The notes under the pieces: model-generated
Told to the model about the DNA's origin: nothing
Seen by the model: the letters and a program-made list of their open reading frames with translations, nothing else
The model's database searches: none
Shown: positions 37,924 to 51,363 of the stretch, piece after piece
Position numbering within the stretch: position 1 is the stretch's first letter
Layout: each line of letters begins with the position of its first letter
Position numbers and translations under genes: made by a program
NCBI GenBank assembly: GCA_963693365.1
Contig: CAVNZM010000010.1
Location: 7,812,001-7,876,000 of the forward strand
Origin: Amoebidium appalachense
Lineage: Eukaryota > Ichthyosporea
DNA: 64,000 bases
Direction of reading: 5' to 3'

Positions 37924-38487
37924 GAGGGAGAGGGGGGGGGGGGGGGGGGACCTGAGAAGAACCGGCAGGTTGGGTGGCCGCCTGAACACATCCCTGGCAC
38001 AGCACCTGAATGGGCGATAATCATGCACGTCAGATGGTCAGTCTATCCATGCAGATGGCTACAGCCGATAAGCGGCAAACTGGATGAATGAATCAGGAGC
38101 AAAGGAAAGGAAAAACGAATTATCGGAAGTATTTTCTAGTAGTGTCTGGACCTTGGATGTTGTTGAAAAAACGAAAAAGGGAAAGTGAAGAGTCATGGTC
38201 ACGATGGTGCGTGTGCATGTCGTGTGTATGCACACAGGTGCGTGTGTCTGTGGTTGGTAGTTGGCAAGAGTGGATAGGTGGTGGTGTTTATTGGTTTTTG
38301 TTTTTCCTGTTCGTTTGCTCTTTCTTGTTGGCGGGGGAGGGGGGCGCGGGGGGGGGGGGAGGGGGGAGGGGGGGGGGAGGGGGGGATGGGCGTGTGTGGG
38401 TGTGTAAAGTGCAATGGGCCATGGGCGGGTGGAAGGGGGGTGGGCCCGAGTGGAAACAGAGGAACGCCTGGAGGGGAGGGAGGGGAG

Positions 38488-38519
<32 letters not shown>

Positions 38520-40146
38520 CTATGAAAAGGTCTACACGGGGTAACGAAATGTTCAAGAGAAGGGGGAAGGAGAAGGGGGACTGGGAGGCCGGTGGGCGGG
38601 ATCGAGGAGGAGGAGGGAGCGTGGGAAGGGGGGGGGGGTTCTCAGAGAATTGGAGGACTTACATGAGAGCACCTGAGGGAACAGCTGCGATGGGCAGATC
38701 GACAAATAGGGCACTCTCTGGCCTGCTCCATCCTGCATAAATAAAAGGTTTTATTAAATTATTATTATTGGTGGGTTTAGATGGTTTCATTGGTGGATCA
38801 AAATATTGTATGTACGCGACAAGCCTTGGAATATGATAAATCGGGAAGATGAAAACTAGCAAAGACTTTAGTAAGATGCGCGGAAGTGAGAAAGAGAACT
38901 CTAGCCTCGATAAAAAAAAAAGAAGGAGGCCCGAGAGGAACAGGGTATGGATAACAGAGGGGGGGGAGAGGGGGGAGGGGGGAGGGGGAAGAGGGGGTGG
39001 GGGTGGGGGGAGGGAGTGGGGGGGGGGGGGGGGGAGGGGGAGGGGGCTTGGTCTAAATAGGTCATGATCGTGAAAGAAGAAGCCAAGCAGGTAGAAAAGG
39101 GCTTCGCCATTCAACGACAGACAAGAGACGATCTTGGGGGAAGGGGAAGGGGGTAGTTGCGGATAGAAAGAGAGATTGAGTGAGAGCGGGGAGAAGGGGG
39201 AGGGAGCATCTGGCCAAAGGCCGCTAATTCAAAAAATAGGGAATTATTTTTAAGGGCGTACCGCATCCAATCAGACGGTCTTAACTATTTTAAGGGCGTA
39301 CCACATCCAATCGGCTTATATGACTTCAAAAAATCGGATCGGCGCAGCCAACGAATCAATCTCGGTAACGGGCAATCCAAGCCGTTGCGGCAGAAAAAAC
39401 TGGTCTGCCGCAGTGGGTTGTTCCAAGAACATCGCACTTCATCCTTGTAATCGTAGCGCGTAAAGGTGCAACTAAGCAATATAAGAATGGTACAACACCA
39501 TATTCAAAAGCAGCAACGTTTGTCCCAACTTCTTCTAGTCAAAACCTCGTTTTCTTCTAAGCCATTGGGGCGTTGAAGATCATTTACCGCGGCAGAATTT
39601 TTACCGCGCTCATAATCAGATTGACGAAAAAGGAAGGAGATCGGAACGCAGGATCCGGGCCTCCGAGCGTTAGCGTAAATTGGCGCTATGGGAGGAAGCG
39701 AGGAGGGGGGGAGGGAGGGAGGAAGCGAGGATGGGGGAGGGAAGGAGGGTGGGAGGAGAGGAGGGAGGTAGGGGGTTAAGGGGGGACAAATGGAGGGCAG
39801 GGAGGGAGAAAAAGAGAGGGCCCGATTGGGCAAGAATATGAAGCCGCACGGAGGGAGGGGGGGGGGGGGGGGGAGAAGGGCGGGGAGGCAGCAAACATAC
39901 CACTCATGCTCTTTCATCATCTTTGCCACCTGCGAATGAATCTCACCAAGTCGCTTCTGTGCCATCCACCTAGTGTCAATAATGATCTAATTGGCTCACC
40001 TTGGCCCCAACACAGCATGAACCAGAAGCACCAGTGTTGTTCTGTGTGACTGTGCATGTTTGGTGGAGGGTTTTATAAGGTGGAACAGGTGCCGTGGTGG
40101 TAGTGGTGGTGGTGGTGATGATGGTGGGGCAGGTGGGAGGGGGGAA

Positions 40147-40198
<52 letters not shown>

Positions 40199-40376
40199 GG
40201 GGGGGGGGGGGGTTTATCAGGTGTTTTTCACTCCGAGAGAAATATCCACTGATGATTTCCCTGTTACTTAGTGGTGCGAACCAAGAATTTTTATTCGGGT
40301 TTCGCGCAAAATTGTGTATTGCTATTCAAGCTGTGGTTAAAAAAGTTCATGACTGCAGGACCCCAAATCGGTGGCG

Positions 40377-40421
<45 letters not shown>

Positions 40422-42620
40422 GAATGAGAGGCGAAACTGTAGAGACGTCAGGGATACGTTTGGTTATAGCAGGATTCTTGTAGAGAAAAAAATTACGGAT
40501 AAACTGATTTAGTAATACGTGGAATTGTTTGTTTCTAAGAACCCCTAGCGCGGAAAATTCCCTGTGGAAAATTTTCTGTGATCGGGGTTTAGGGGGGATT
40601 TAACCTTGATCTCTGATTGGGTCATGATGGGCTTTTCAGTCTTTGCGGCCTCATTCCATGCCCTGCAATAAGATATCGTCAGCAGGAAGCAACAAAAACT
40701 GCCGCCTCACTTGTCCTCCTTGTGCAATAAAATACAACTATAACATCATTAAGGATTAGATTTCAGCACCCCCCCCCCCCCCCCCCTTCCCCACCCCCCC
40801 GGCCCCCCTCCCCCTTTCCCTTCCCCTCCTCCCCATTCCTTAGTGCGCCCAGCAAGAAGCATCCACCCATCAACCCCTACCTCGGTCCTGCCCATACTGG
40901 GGCTGAACATGAGACGTGTGCACCGCGACATGTGGAATAGAAGTCTCAAAAATAAGTGTGTGGCACTCCGGGGCGACGCCTCGGGGGGGGAGGGGGAGCA
41001 AGGGGGGGGGGGGGGGGGGGGGGGAGAGAGGGGGTGAGGGGGGCAGGGGGGAATAATGGTGGACCTTCAGGGAAGATGGGGGGGGGGGGGGGGAGGGGGG
41101 GTAAAAGGGTAGAATGGACGAAGGTGAGGGAGGGGAGAGGGGGCGGAGGGGCAGAGGGGGGGAAGGGGGGGGGGGGGTATAGGCTAGTTGTTAGTGACAT
41201 GCTTTAAAACAGAAAGAGCATGTGTGTGGACGCCCGCACACACGTGGTGTGTGTTCCTCCGTGCATATATGAATGCGTATTGGGTGCATGTGTGTGTAAG
41301 TCGGTGTTTCCTGTGGTTCTTTTGGAAGAGAGGGGGTGGAGGGGGGGGGGGGGGGGGGGGGAGAGGGGGGGGGGGGGGGGGGATGGCAGGAAAGATATTA
41401 GAAGACCGAGGAAAAGAGCATTTCTACTGCATTTAGAATGGAGCAGCGGCACCTACGTGGCAGGGGAGTGGGATGGAGGGGGATGGGGGGGGGGGGGGGG
41501 GGGGGGGGGGGAGGGGGGAGGGGGGAAGGAAGGGGCGAACACACTTTCTTGCCTCCTCGTACTTTTCATCTCCTCCCTGTGGAATCGGAAAAATATAAAG
41601 TAAGCAAACAGGGTCTGTGCATCTCAAATTACGGAAAAGAAATCAGGTTGCTTGGGGCTTCAGGAGAGACGAAAGCGGGGGGAGGGGAGGGATTAAAGAA
41701 TGCGAATGGGCATGACAAGGGGAAACAAGGGGGAAGGGGAGGGCGGAGGGAAGGAGGGGGGGAGAGGGGGAAAGGATAGGACGATAGGGTATGGTAGTGG
41801 GAACTGAGAGGTTTTACTGCTTAATGCATCGGGGAGGTGGAGGGAGTGGGGGGGGGGAGGGTTGGCTTGCAGGTACAGCATATTTCCAAACCATATAGCT
41901 GCAACGTTAAAAGTGAGTGCTACTCTTGCGCCAAAGTCTCTTTTTGACAAGAGGAAAAGAGGGGGAGGAGGGGGAGAGAAGGAGAAAAGGGGGTAACCGG
42001 AGAACAGCAAGGCGCTCAACTTTGATATGGAGCAGAGTGTAAGTGAGTGAATATGTGTGTGTGTATGTGTGTGTGTGGAGGGGGGGGGAGGGGGGGAGGG
42101 GGGGATGTGTACCTGTGTTCCGGCCAGTCCAATCTTTGCATACTCGTCATCCAGCTTGTAGGCCTTCTCATTGGCTGCCTTTGGGGTCTCACTCGTGAAC
42201 CAGTAGCCCGTGTCATTCTCGCCGTGACGATAGGCACACCGCTCACCCCAGCTAGTATGGGTATGAGAGGGGGGGGAGGGGGGGGGGGGGGAGGGGGAAG
42301 AGTGGAGGGGGAGGGGTGGAAGGAAGCGGAAGGAGGGGGAGGGGGGAGGGATGAAGGGGGAGGATTTTTTGGGGCGGGGCAGGGGAGGTATAAGGGCTAT
42401 GTGTGGCACTGTGTATCAGCTTGTGGTTGTTGAGGGATGGAGAGAGGAGGGGAAATGGAGGGATGGGAGGGGTAATAGAATTAGGGGGGGGGGGGGGGAG
42501 GGGGGGGAGGGGGGGAGGGGGGGGGGGGGGGAATGGGGTTAGACTAATTTCTTTACTAATGGTTGATTTTTTGAGGGCAAGTGGAGAAGGGAGGTGAGAG
42601 TGGGTGGGTCGGTGGTTGAT

Positions 42621-42656
<36 letters not shown>

Positions 42657-42840
42657 GGCAGAGGGAATTTGCCCAGTACAGAAATTTTAGTTAACATGGC
42701 ATTTGGAGACGGTGTGTGAAAGAGGGGGGAGGAAGGGGGGGAAAGGGGGCGCATATAGATGAACTGGTGGGGATGAAGGTAAGGAAAAAAGGGAAGGAGT
42801 AGGAGGGGGGTGGGGAGGGAGGAAGAATTGGGGGGACGAA

Positions 42841-42877
<37 letters not shown>

Positions 42878-43465
42878 TGACCATACTTGCACTGAAGGGG
42901 AGGCTTTGCCCATCGCTCACAGGGCTTAGTCTTGTACTTGTCCCGATGGTACATCACCTCCATAAGGGTGTGCGCATACGGGCACTCATCCCCTCGATCA
43001 CAGTGCCCGGGGTTACCCCTGTGTGTGGTGTGTGGGAGGGGGGGTGCGAGGGTAGGAAAGGCTCAAGCAGATGCATGTGTGTGTGAGTCGGAGGAGAGGA
43101 GTGAGATGGGAGGCAAGGGGTGAGAGGAGGCGATGTAAGGAAAAGACTGGTGGTACACGCGCACACAGCATACACGAATGCATAGAAGAGCACCATGGTA
43201 TATGAGTTCATCACACACACGCACATGCAAAAAATACACACACACACACACACACACAATATCCAACCATACACCCAATCGCCATATAAACACACATTCA
43301 TGCAATTACAAAAGCGTGCGCGCACACGCACACACACGCACAGGAACAGGCACACACACACACATGCGCACCCGCATGCACACACACACACACACACACA
43401 CACATAGCCACACACACACACACACACGCACACACACACACATGTGCACACACACGCACACACAC

Positions 43466-43521
<56 letters not shown>

Positions 43522-46500
43522 GTCACTTGCGCACACACACAAACACCCATCACACACACACATAAACTACACACAGCCTCACCCACACCCACACCCACAC
43601 ACACACAAACACCACACGCACAGGTGAGCACACACATACACTCTCTCATCACACCACACATTCACACCCACCCACAGACCCCAGCGTGATTACATACACA
43701 TCGAAACACACACACACATGCCCACACAAAACCCACCCATCTCCCCACCCACCTACACAACCCCCCCCCCCCCCCCGCTCCCCGCGCCCCCCCACCCCCT
43801 CCCCCCCCTCCCCCCCCCCCCCCCCCAAAAAAAAAAAAAGACCCATCCACCCACCCACCCACCACTCACACACACAAACACACATACACACACCATGCAC
43901 CCGTGTCCCTGTCAAACACGGCCGGACATGGGTCAGTGCTGTAGCTGTACAGGTCGGGGTGTCTCCTCCTCTCCTTCACGTCGTGGTACCCGTCACACCC
44001 AACCTTGTCCGCACATCGGTGACGTCTGCCCGCTGTGTGTGCGTGTGTATGGGGGGGGGGGGGAGGAGGGTGCGGTTTGGGATAGGGGGGAGGATTGGAG
44101 GGGTTGAGCAAATGATGTGTATGTGATAACCTTTATTGATTGAACTCTTGGGAAAGGGGAAATGAGTTTACTTCTGATTGTTGAAGGGGGAAAGCGGTGA
44201 AGTATATGATTAAGAGAAAGAATGAGAAGGAAGAGAGGGGGGGCAGGGAGGAGGCTGGGTGCCAGGGAGTGAGTGGAGAAGCGGGGAGGAGAAGGGGATG
44301 AGGGGGCGGGGGGGGAGGGGGGGGGTGTAGAGGGTGAGGGGACAGACGAACGACGGGGAAGGAGTGAGCGGGTGGGGGGAGGAAAGTGAAGGGGGGAGGG
44401 GGGACGAGGTTGTGTCTGTGTGTGTGTGTGTGTGTGTGACAGAGGGAGAGAAAGAGGATCTCGGGAAGACTGGCACGTGTGTCACCTCATCCGGAATTCG
44501 GCCTTAGAGTTGTGTGTGCAACAGGTAAGCAGAGAGGGGACAGGTGGAGGGCGAGGGTTATTGGTGGGGGATTGGTTGAAGAAGGGGTGTGTGAGCGTTG
44601 GGGGCTGGGTGTTGGGGTTTTGGGGAGAACGAGGGGAAGGAGGGGAATAACGTACCGGCCTTAGCCCCCCGTGCATCTCTCCCCCTGCGGCTCTGCTTGA
44701 GGCACGGTGCTGTCTTGTACGTGCGCGGGTTGAACGTCCCCAGGCTCCCCTGCCACACATATTAGCCTTTTGCCCCTCTCCTCCTACACACCTCCCCTCC
44801 GCCCCCCCCCCCCCCCCCCCACTCCCACCCCCCCCCTCCTTCCTCCCCCCCGCCCCCACCTCCCCCCCCCCCCTCCTTCCCCCCCCCCCCCCTCTCCCCC
44901 CCCTCCCCCCCCCCCCCCCCCCCTCCCTCCCCGAAGTAGCCCTTTCCTTTCATTCTAGTGAAATTTCAAACAGCCACCACACACGACCGAAGTATGATCG
45001 CACCGGCCCCTCTTAGATCAAAGTCAAGAGAAGAACCACTCCTATTTCCCAGGGTCTCCACCCCCTCCCCCCCCCCCCCCCCCCCCTACCCTCCTCCCCT
45101 TTACTGAAAGGGAGGGAGTGAAAGAGCTCACGGGAGTTGGAGGGGAGAAAAGTAAGAGAAGAAGGGGGGTGGGGAGGGGGGGGGGGGGAGGGGGGCAGAC
45201 GGGGACCCAACCTTTCTTGTGATGGTGCTTGAGTTCGGTGCCGTGAGGTCTTGGGTGATCAGCTCAGGGGGGACATCAGAGGGTTGGCGGAGCTCACGGA
45301 GGTTGTGCGCCTAAATTGGAAAGTGAGTGTGTGTGGGGGGGGGGGGGGGGGAGGGGGGAGGGGGAGGGGGGCAGGGAAAGGGTATGTGCGTTGTAGGGGT
45401 GGGGCATGCGACCGAGAGGGGGGGAACGGTCACCAGCATTGTTAGCAAAGAATATCTTTGGGCGATAACGTCAGAGGCAGAACAGATACAGTGTATGGAA
45501 AGAACAAGCACATTGGTTGCGGCAGTTTTGCCGGGGGAAAGGGGGGAGGAGGGGGAGGAGGGAGGGAGGGAGACGGTGGGAGGGGAAACTGGGGAGGAAG
45601 GTATAGAGTAGTAATAACGGGTTGGGTATTTGTAGGAATGGGTGTGGCTGCCTAGGGAAGGGGAAAGGGGGGGGGGGAGGGGGGGGGGGCTGGAGTGAAC
45701 GGGGCCCCTGGGAGGGGAGGGGGGGGGGGGAGGGGGGGGGGGGGGGGGAGAGGGTAGGGGGCGCGGAAACGGGGTGTAGCAGATCATGGGGGAGCGGGGA
45801 AGTGGGGTTATGGGGGGTGGAGAGGACGGGGAAATGGGGGTGTAGGGCGTGGGGGAGGGAGGGGGGGGGGGGGGGGGGGAAGTCGAGGTGTGAAGCGTGG
45901 AGGAGGGGGGGAAAGCGTGGGTGTAGAGGATGTGTGTGTGTGTGTGTGTGTGAGGGGGGGGGGGGGGGGGGGGGGGGGGATCTTTACCAATGGGCAGTGT
46001 ATGCCACGGTGGGGGCACACACCAGGTCGGTCCCAGTGGCGGCATGGCTGTGTCCTGAAGGTGAGGGGGTGGTAGACAATCTCATCCGTGTTGTGCGCAA
46101 AGTGGCAGTCCTGCCCGGCCTCACACATACCCTTGACCCAAAGGCTGTAGCAGCGCTGTGATTAGGTGTTAGGTTTTAACCGGGTTGATTGATTGGGCGT
46201 GTGTGGGTTTAACTTGTGGTGTGGTTAATTATGAAAGCCTATTGTGAATGTTCTACTCCACATCGACTGTTGAGATGGGTTGTGGAATCTGGAATTTAGG
46301 CTGAAGTGTTGTTTGCATTGGGCTAGGTGATTTGGTGTGTCTGTGAAAGCAGCCTAGGTGATAAGCGTACTAGTGTAACGGGGATAAATGATTGCTGTGT
46401 TTGGTTTAATGGTTGATAGCTGGGCGTGTTAGCAAAATGAAGTCAGGTGATTGGTGCATCCCTCACCCGCCCCCCCTTCCAACCTAAAAAAGCACGCACA

Positions 46501-46708
46501 CCCACAAGATCTGTACAAATACTATATAACGAACACACACACACCTCACACACGCACACACATACTCCTCTCTCTCTCTCTCTCCCCTCCCCCCTCCCCG
46601 TCCCTCCCCCTCCCCCACCCCCCCCCCACACACACATAAGCACTCCCAACAACACTCACCCCCTTCCCCCCTTTCCCCCCCCCTCTCCCCCATTCCATAT
46701 CCCCCCTC

Positions 46709-46775
<67 letters not shown>

Positions 46776-47273
46776 ACACACGATATTTACCCACCTTTGG
46801 CTGGTAGACAAATTCCAACCCGTCAGCCTTTCTCACCGCCGTTGGCACCCTCCTCACATGACTAGGCCCATGTGCATTTGGGCACAAAACATTGGCCCTG
46901 TCCATGCAGTCGGGGTTGGGGCACAGGCGAGTACGAAACCCGACCAGATAGGCTGCTACCTCACCTCCCTGGGTGCCCTCACGGCCTGTGTTGTCGTCCG
47001 AGTGCTCCCTGGATGTGTGTGTTTGTGTGTGTGTGTGTGTGGTGGGGGGGGGGGGGGGGGGGGGGGGGAGAGGTGGGTGGTGGGTAGGGCATGTTTGTGT
47101 AAGTACTTGTGTGTGTGTGTGTGTGTGTGTGTGTGTCGAAAAGGTGCTACAAAGTGATCAATGGTTTTTGAACCTGTGGTGTCGAAAAGGTGCTACAAAG
47201 TGATCAATGGTTTTTGAACATGAAGGCACAAGTGATGGTGGACTTGCACGTTTCATAACACAGAACATACGGC

Positions 47274-47308
<35 letters not shown>

Positions 47309-48331
47309 GGGGGAGAGGGGGGAGGGGGGAGGAGGGGGAGGGGGGAAGAACAACACAAACGTTAAGATGACCAAATAGTAGTGCATAAGAATCAATGAGG
47401 GTGTACGTTACAGACAAGAGTGGGCCAAAACAGGATCCACAAAACATTAGTAGTAAAACAATGGGGGGGGGCTACTAATAGGCTGAGTCGGGTGGGCTCC
47501 GGGGTAGGGTACGGAGGTGTGCGTGTGTGTGTGGGTATGTGTGTGTGGGTGGGGCGGGGGGGGGGGGGAGGGGGGGGGGGTACCTAATAATGAGGGGAAT
47601 TGTGAATTTAGAAAATAGGAGACGTGAACGCAAATATAGCTGGAGGCCAACGATGCCCATTGGGAACACAGCGAGAAGAGAAGGGGGGAGAGGGGGAGAT
47701 GGGGAGAGAGGATGGGGTGGAGTGGGTGGGTGGAGGGGGTGGGGGTCAGAGGGGGGGGGGGGGGGGGGGAAGGGGGGAGGGAGGGAAGGGGGAAGGGTCG
47801 GGAGGGGGGGAGGGGGGAGGGGAAGAATACCCCTCGTGCCACGGCTCCGATTGCTGGTCGGTAGTCCGCTCAATGAATTCACCCTATGTGCACACAGGGA
47901 GTGAGTGGCAGTGTGCACACAGTGAGACTGATTGAGTGATTGGCAAGGTGCACGCATTAAGTGTTGAAGTGTACAAGATGACTCAGAGTGAGTACATGTT
48001 TATTTCCACGAAATGAAAACGGTATTCCTTATGCACACCACGACTGTGACACTGGTAATAGGCACAAAGGATGTTAGTAGTAATGTGCACACAGTGAAGG
48101 TGGGGGTGCTAGCATGGTAAGGTATGTGTGTGAGCGGTATAAGGCATAGTATGGGGGGCAGAGGGTGGGGCGCACGCGGGGAGGGGGGGGGGGGGGGGGG
48201 GAGAGGGGGCGGGCGGAGGGGGGAGCAGATCAATTGAGAAGGAAGGGGGGATTTTACGGGGGGGGGGGGGGGGGGGGGGGGGGGCTAAATAGGGCAGGTG
48301 AGAAAGAAGGACGGAAAAGCGAGAGGGGCGG

Positions 48332-48363
<32 letters not shown>

Positions 48364-48914
48364 AGGAGGAGGGGGGAGGGGGAAGAGCTGGGTGAAATAG
48401 AGCAAATCAGGAAGAAGGGGCACGGGGCCATTCAAGGGCGGTAATGGGTGAAGGGGTGGAGAGGGGGGGTAACTAAAAAACAAATGAGTAAAAAGGGGGG
48501 CAGGGCGGGGGAGGGAGGGGGATTGGATGGACCTAAGTAAAGCAGCTGCGGAAAGAGCGGCAGGGGGGGGGGGGGGGGGAGGGAGGATGGGGAGGGAGAG
48601 AAGATGAGGAGGGGGGGGGGGGGGGGGGGGGCATACCCTCAACTCGGCCAGTCCCGGGTGGTGTTGGCTGCTGCCCAAACCAACCGTCCAGCTGGAGCTA
48701 TTGGCCAATCCGATCTCATCCCTGTCTCTGCTCGGCAAGTGATTGGGTCAAAGTCATGCGTATATGTCATAGCTCATTCAAGACGAGGTGCAGGGGCACC
48801 CATAGAATCACCTGCTGCTTGCACAAAACGTTCACGTTATCACTCTCCATCCTTCCACCAATCAGTAGTAACCTTTCCGGGAAGTGGAGAGGTAAGGAGA
48901 AGGCCAAATGTTTT

Positions 48915-48945
<31 letters not shown>

Positions 48946-49313
48946 GGGGGATCCACGGGGGGGGGGGGGGTCAGATATGAGGATGGTGCTGGGGAGGGGG
49001 AAGAGGCAAGGGATAAAACAAAGAAAGGGCAGGTATAGGAATGGAAGGAGATTAAGAATCGACGATTTCAGAAGAGTCTCTCCCCATGCACTTATATCCC
49101 CCCCCCTCCCCCCCCCCCCCCCCCCTCCGCGCCCACACACACACAAAATAAAAAACCGCCGAGTTCATTTATCCTCGATACTCTGACAAGTGGAAATGTC
49201 ATGGAATAGCCTAAATTCCTACCTCGAAAATCCTCTTTCCGAGTGGGTGCTGTAGGGTCCCTGCAGCTCACCGGTGATGTCGGCAACGGCCTGTGATCGG
49301 TGTGCCCACTCCT

Positions 49314-49370
<57 letters not shown>

Positions 49371-50945
49371 TGCGCGTGCGTGCGTATGCGTGCGTGCGTG
49401 TGCGCGTGCGTGTGCGCGTGCGTGAACCGTGACATGTTCACGTGTGTTTGGGTCTTTAGTGCATGCCCGCATGTGTGCAGGCATGCATGCATACTGTGCC
49501 CGTGCCCGTGGATGTGTGAGTTCGTATTTGTACGTATACAATGCTTGATCTGTTTTTTCCTTAGGCAAGATTACGATTCGGTGATGGGAAAGGAGAGGGA
49601 TTGACTGGGGGGGGGGAAAGGGGGGGGGGGGGAAGAGGGGGGGGGGGGGGGAAGGCACGTAATTGTGTATAGATGCTTATGCCATATAAGGAATGCGGGA
49701 AAAGGCTGTAGTGGCGGTCAGCCAAAGAGGGGGGAAATCTGAGAAGGTCATCAGGAAGGGAGAGCTTCATGAGAAGCTGTTTAAATTAGTTGGGTCCTAA
49801 AGGGTGAGTATGTAGAAGGAAACGGAGAAGAAAAGGGAGGGGGAGGAGGGGGGGAGGAGGGGGGGGGGGGGAGGGAGGAGGGGGGGAGGGGGGAGGGGGA
49901 GGGGGGCGGGGGTGTACCTGGGACATGGATGTGATCTGTGTGGCCTCAGGGTGCCATAGCACGGGGGCACTCTCTCGTCTGGGCGGTGGTGCACGTGCTG
50001 GTTCTGGAATCTTCTCCTCGATCAGCCAATCAGGTCTGCCCATGTCGTGAAAGTGAGCACCTGGAGGTCGCAGAGAATCGTCCTGTGTGGGATTTTTGAT
50101 TTTGAGTCAGTAAAGATGGTATTTTCGTCGGTTGTCATTTTTATTATAGGGAAATTGGGTTGTGTGATTTGACAGGGAGCACCGAGAATGAGTGAATGTA
50201 TGAATAGATGGCTGGGGAGGAAGGGGAAGGGAGGAAGGTGGGAGTCAGGGAGGGGGGGAGAAGGGACGAGAGGAAGGCTTCACATTTTACACCAATGGTC
50301 CCACAGAGAACAGAGAAAGCTCGGTCGGGAGGAAAAACGGGGAAAGAGAAGATGGCACGAAAAAATAACGAAAAAGTATGGGACCGGAAGGGCGGTGAGA
50401 ATTTGGGGAGGAACAAGCATTAGTTCGGCACAGGAAAACGCCGGGGGGGGGGGGGGGGGGGGGGGGGAGGGGGGGGGGGGAGGGAGGAGTTCTTTTTTTT
50501 GGAGGGGGGGGGGGGGGGGGTTAACCTGTACGCTCTCATCAGCCCACTCAGGCACGGGACTGCCCTTTTCTTCTGTCTTTTCCACCTCTGACCCCTCAAG
50601 CTGTCGCATATCCCCAGTGCTTAACCCCACCCCACCAGAAAACCCACTCCAATCCGCGCCCCTCTGCCCCTCACCCACCCCCCCTTTGGTCTGCCGCTTG
50701 TCTGACGACTGCATCCCCACCCCCTGGTGTTGTGCCTCCCTTTGCAGCCAATCAGGAGGAAGGAGCCCGGTGTCTCCGCGTGTGATTGGCTGTGTAACGT
50801 TGACGGTAGCTTTCCATTGGCTGGTGCCGTATGCGGAGGACTTGGATGGGGGGGCCTGCCAGGGTGTGGCAAAGGGGTTGAGGCTGCGCTTTTCCCCCGG
50901 CCCATAGCCAAGGCCCCCTCCTGGTGTGCCCGTGTGCTGCGACAT
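37566..50945 (-). CDS. Host Unkempt-like CCCH zinc-finger and RING protein, multi-exon
   Basis: Predicted RNA-binding protein with six CCCH fingers and a C-terminal RING. Phase-compatible GT-AG exons: 50526-50945 (ATG 50945), 49918-50082, 49223-49311, 48637-48727, 47831-47883, 46795-47008, 45988-46155, 45212-45310, 44656-44749, 43894-44032, 42887-43018, 42113-42251, then (two weaker) 41545-41576 and 40881-40944, then 39901-39956, 38663-38732, 37952-38005 and 37566-37604. Fingers include [20 protein letters not shown], a [18 protein letters not shown] block, [11 protein letters not shown] and [11 protein letters not shown] (joined across an intron). The RING spans four exons: CPIC, then CSH, then VLCQGC, then ICPIC. 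The last exon is not settled; 36912-36938 would fit. Introns begin with C-tracts on the coding strand. Confidence 0.8.
40150..40212. repeat. Long poly-G tract in an intron
   Basis: About 60 G with single A interruptions on the plus strand, C-rich on the gene's coding strand. A second run of about 40 G lies at 40381-40420. Both are inside the Unkempt-like gene. Confidence 0.9.
46713..46772. repeat. (CA)n microsatellite in an intron
   Basis: About 30 CA units directly after the donor of the exon at 46795-47008 on the minus strand, where they read (TG)n. Confidence 0.9.
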
Positions 50946-51318
50946 CGTAAGTCTGGGGGGGTGGGGTGTTTTTTTTTTTTTTTTTGGGGGGGGGGGGGGG
51001 GGGGGAGGGGAGGGGGAGGGGGGAGGAGGGAGGAGGGGGGGGGGGGGAGGGGGGAGGAATGGAGAGGGGGAGAGGGGGGGGAAGGAAGGATGATTGAGAG
51101 AGTGAATGGTGGGTGGATGGGTGGTGGGTAGGGAGGGTGTGGGTTGAAATGACCTAAGATTAGCACATGACTGTTGTGCGTTAAATCCACGGCCACTCTT
51201 GGACGCATTTGTTAGCTCTTGAATTCGGAAAAATAGAAACAAACCAGAAACTGTGTTAAAAACAAGAGAAGGTAGAGTTTTGATTTAGGTTTAGGTTATT
51301 AATCCTTTTTTTTTTTTT

Positions 51319-51363
<45 letters not shown>

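Noticed and set aside
41890-41960. Possible additional exon of the Unkempt-like gene
   Set aside because: Contains AG and GT in plausible places but the reading frame does not fit the neighbouring exon phases without further assumptions.
43686-44126. Pro-rich plus-strand frames over 43718-44126
   Set aside because: Cover C-runs and the antisense of an exon that encodes a clear CCCH-finger region on the minus strand.
44460-44535. Possible plus-strand exon ending in CAG/GTAAGC near 44522
   Set aside because: Isolated donor-like site within an intron of the minus-strand gene, no partner acceptor or coding support.
50188-50907. 239-codon plus-strand frame
   Set aside because: Lies over the first exon of the Unkempt-like gene and G-runs; no domain and no continuity.
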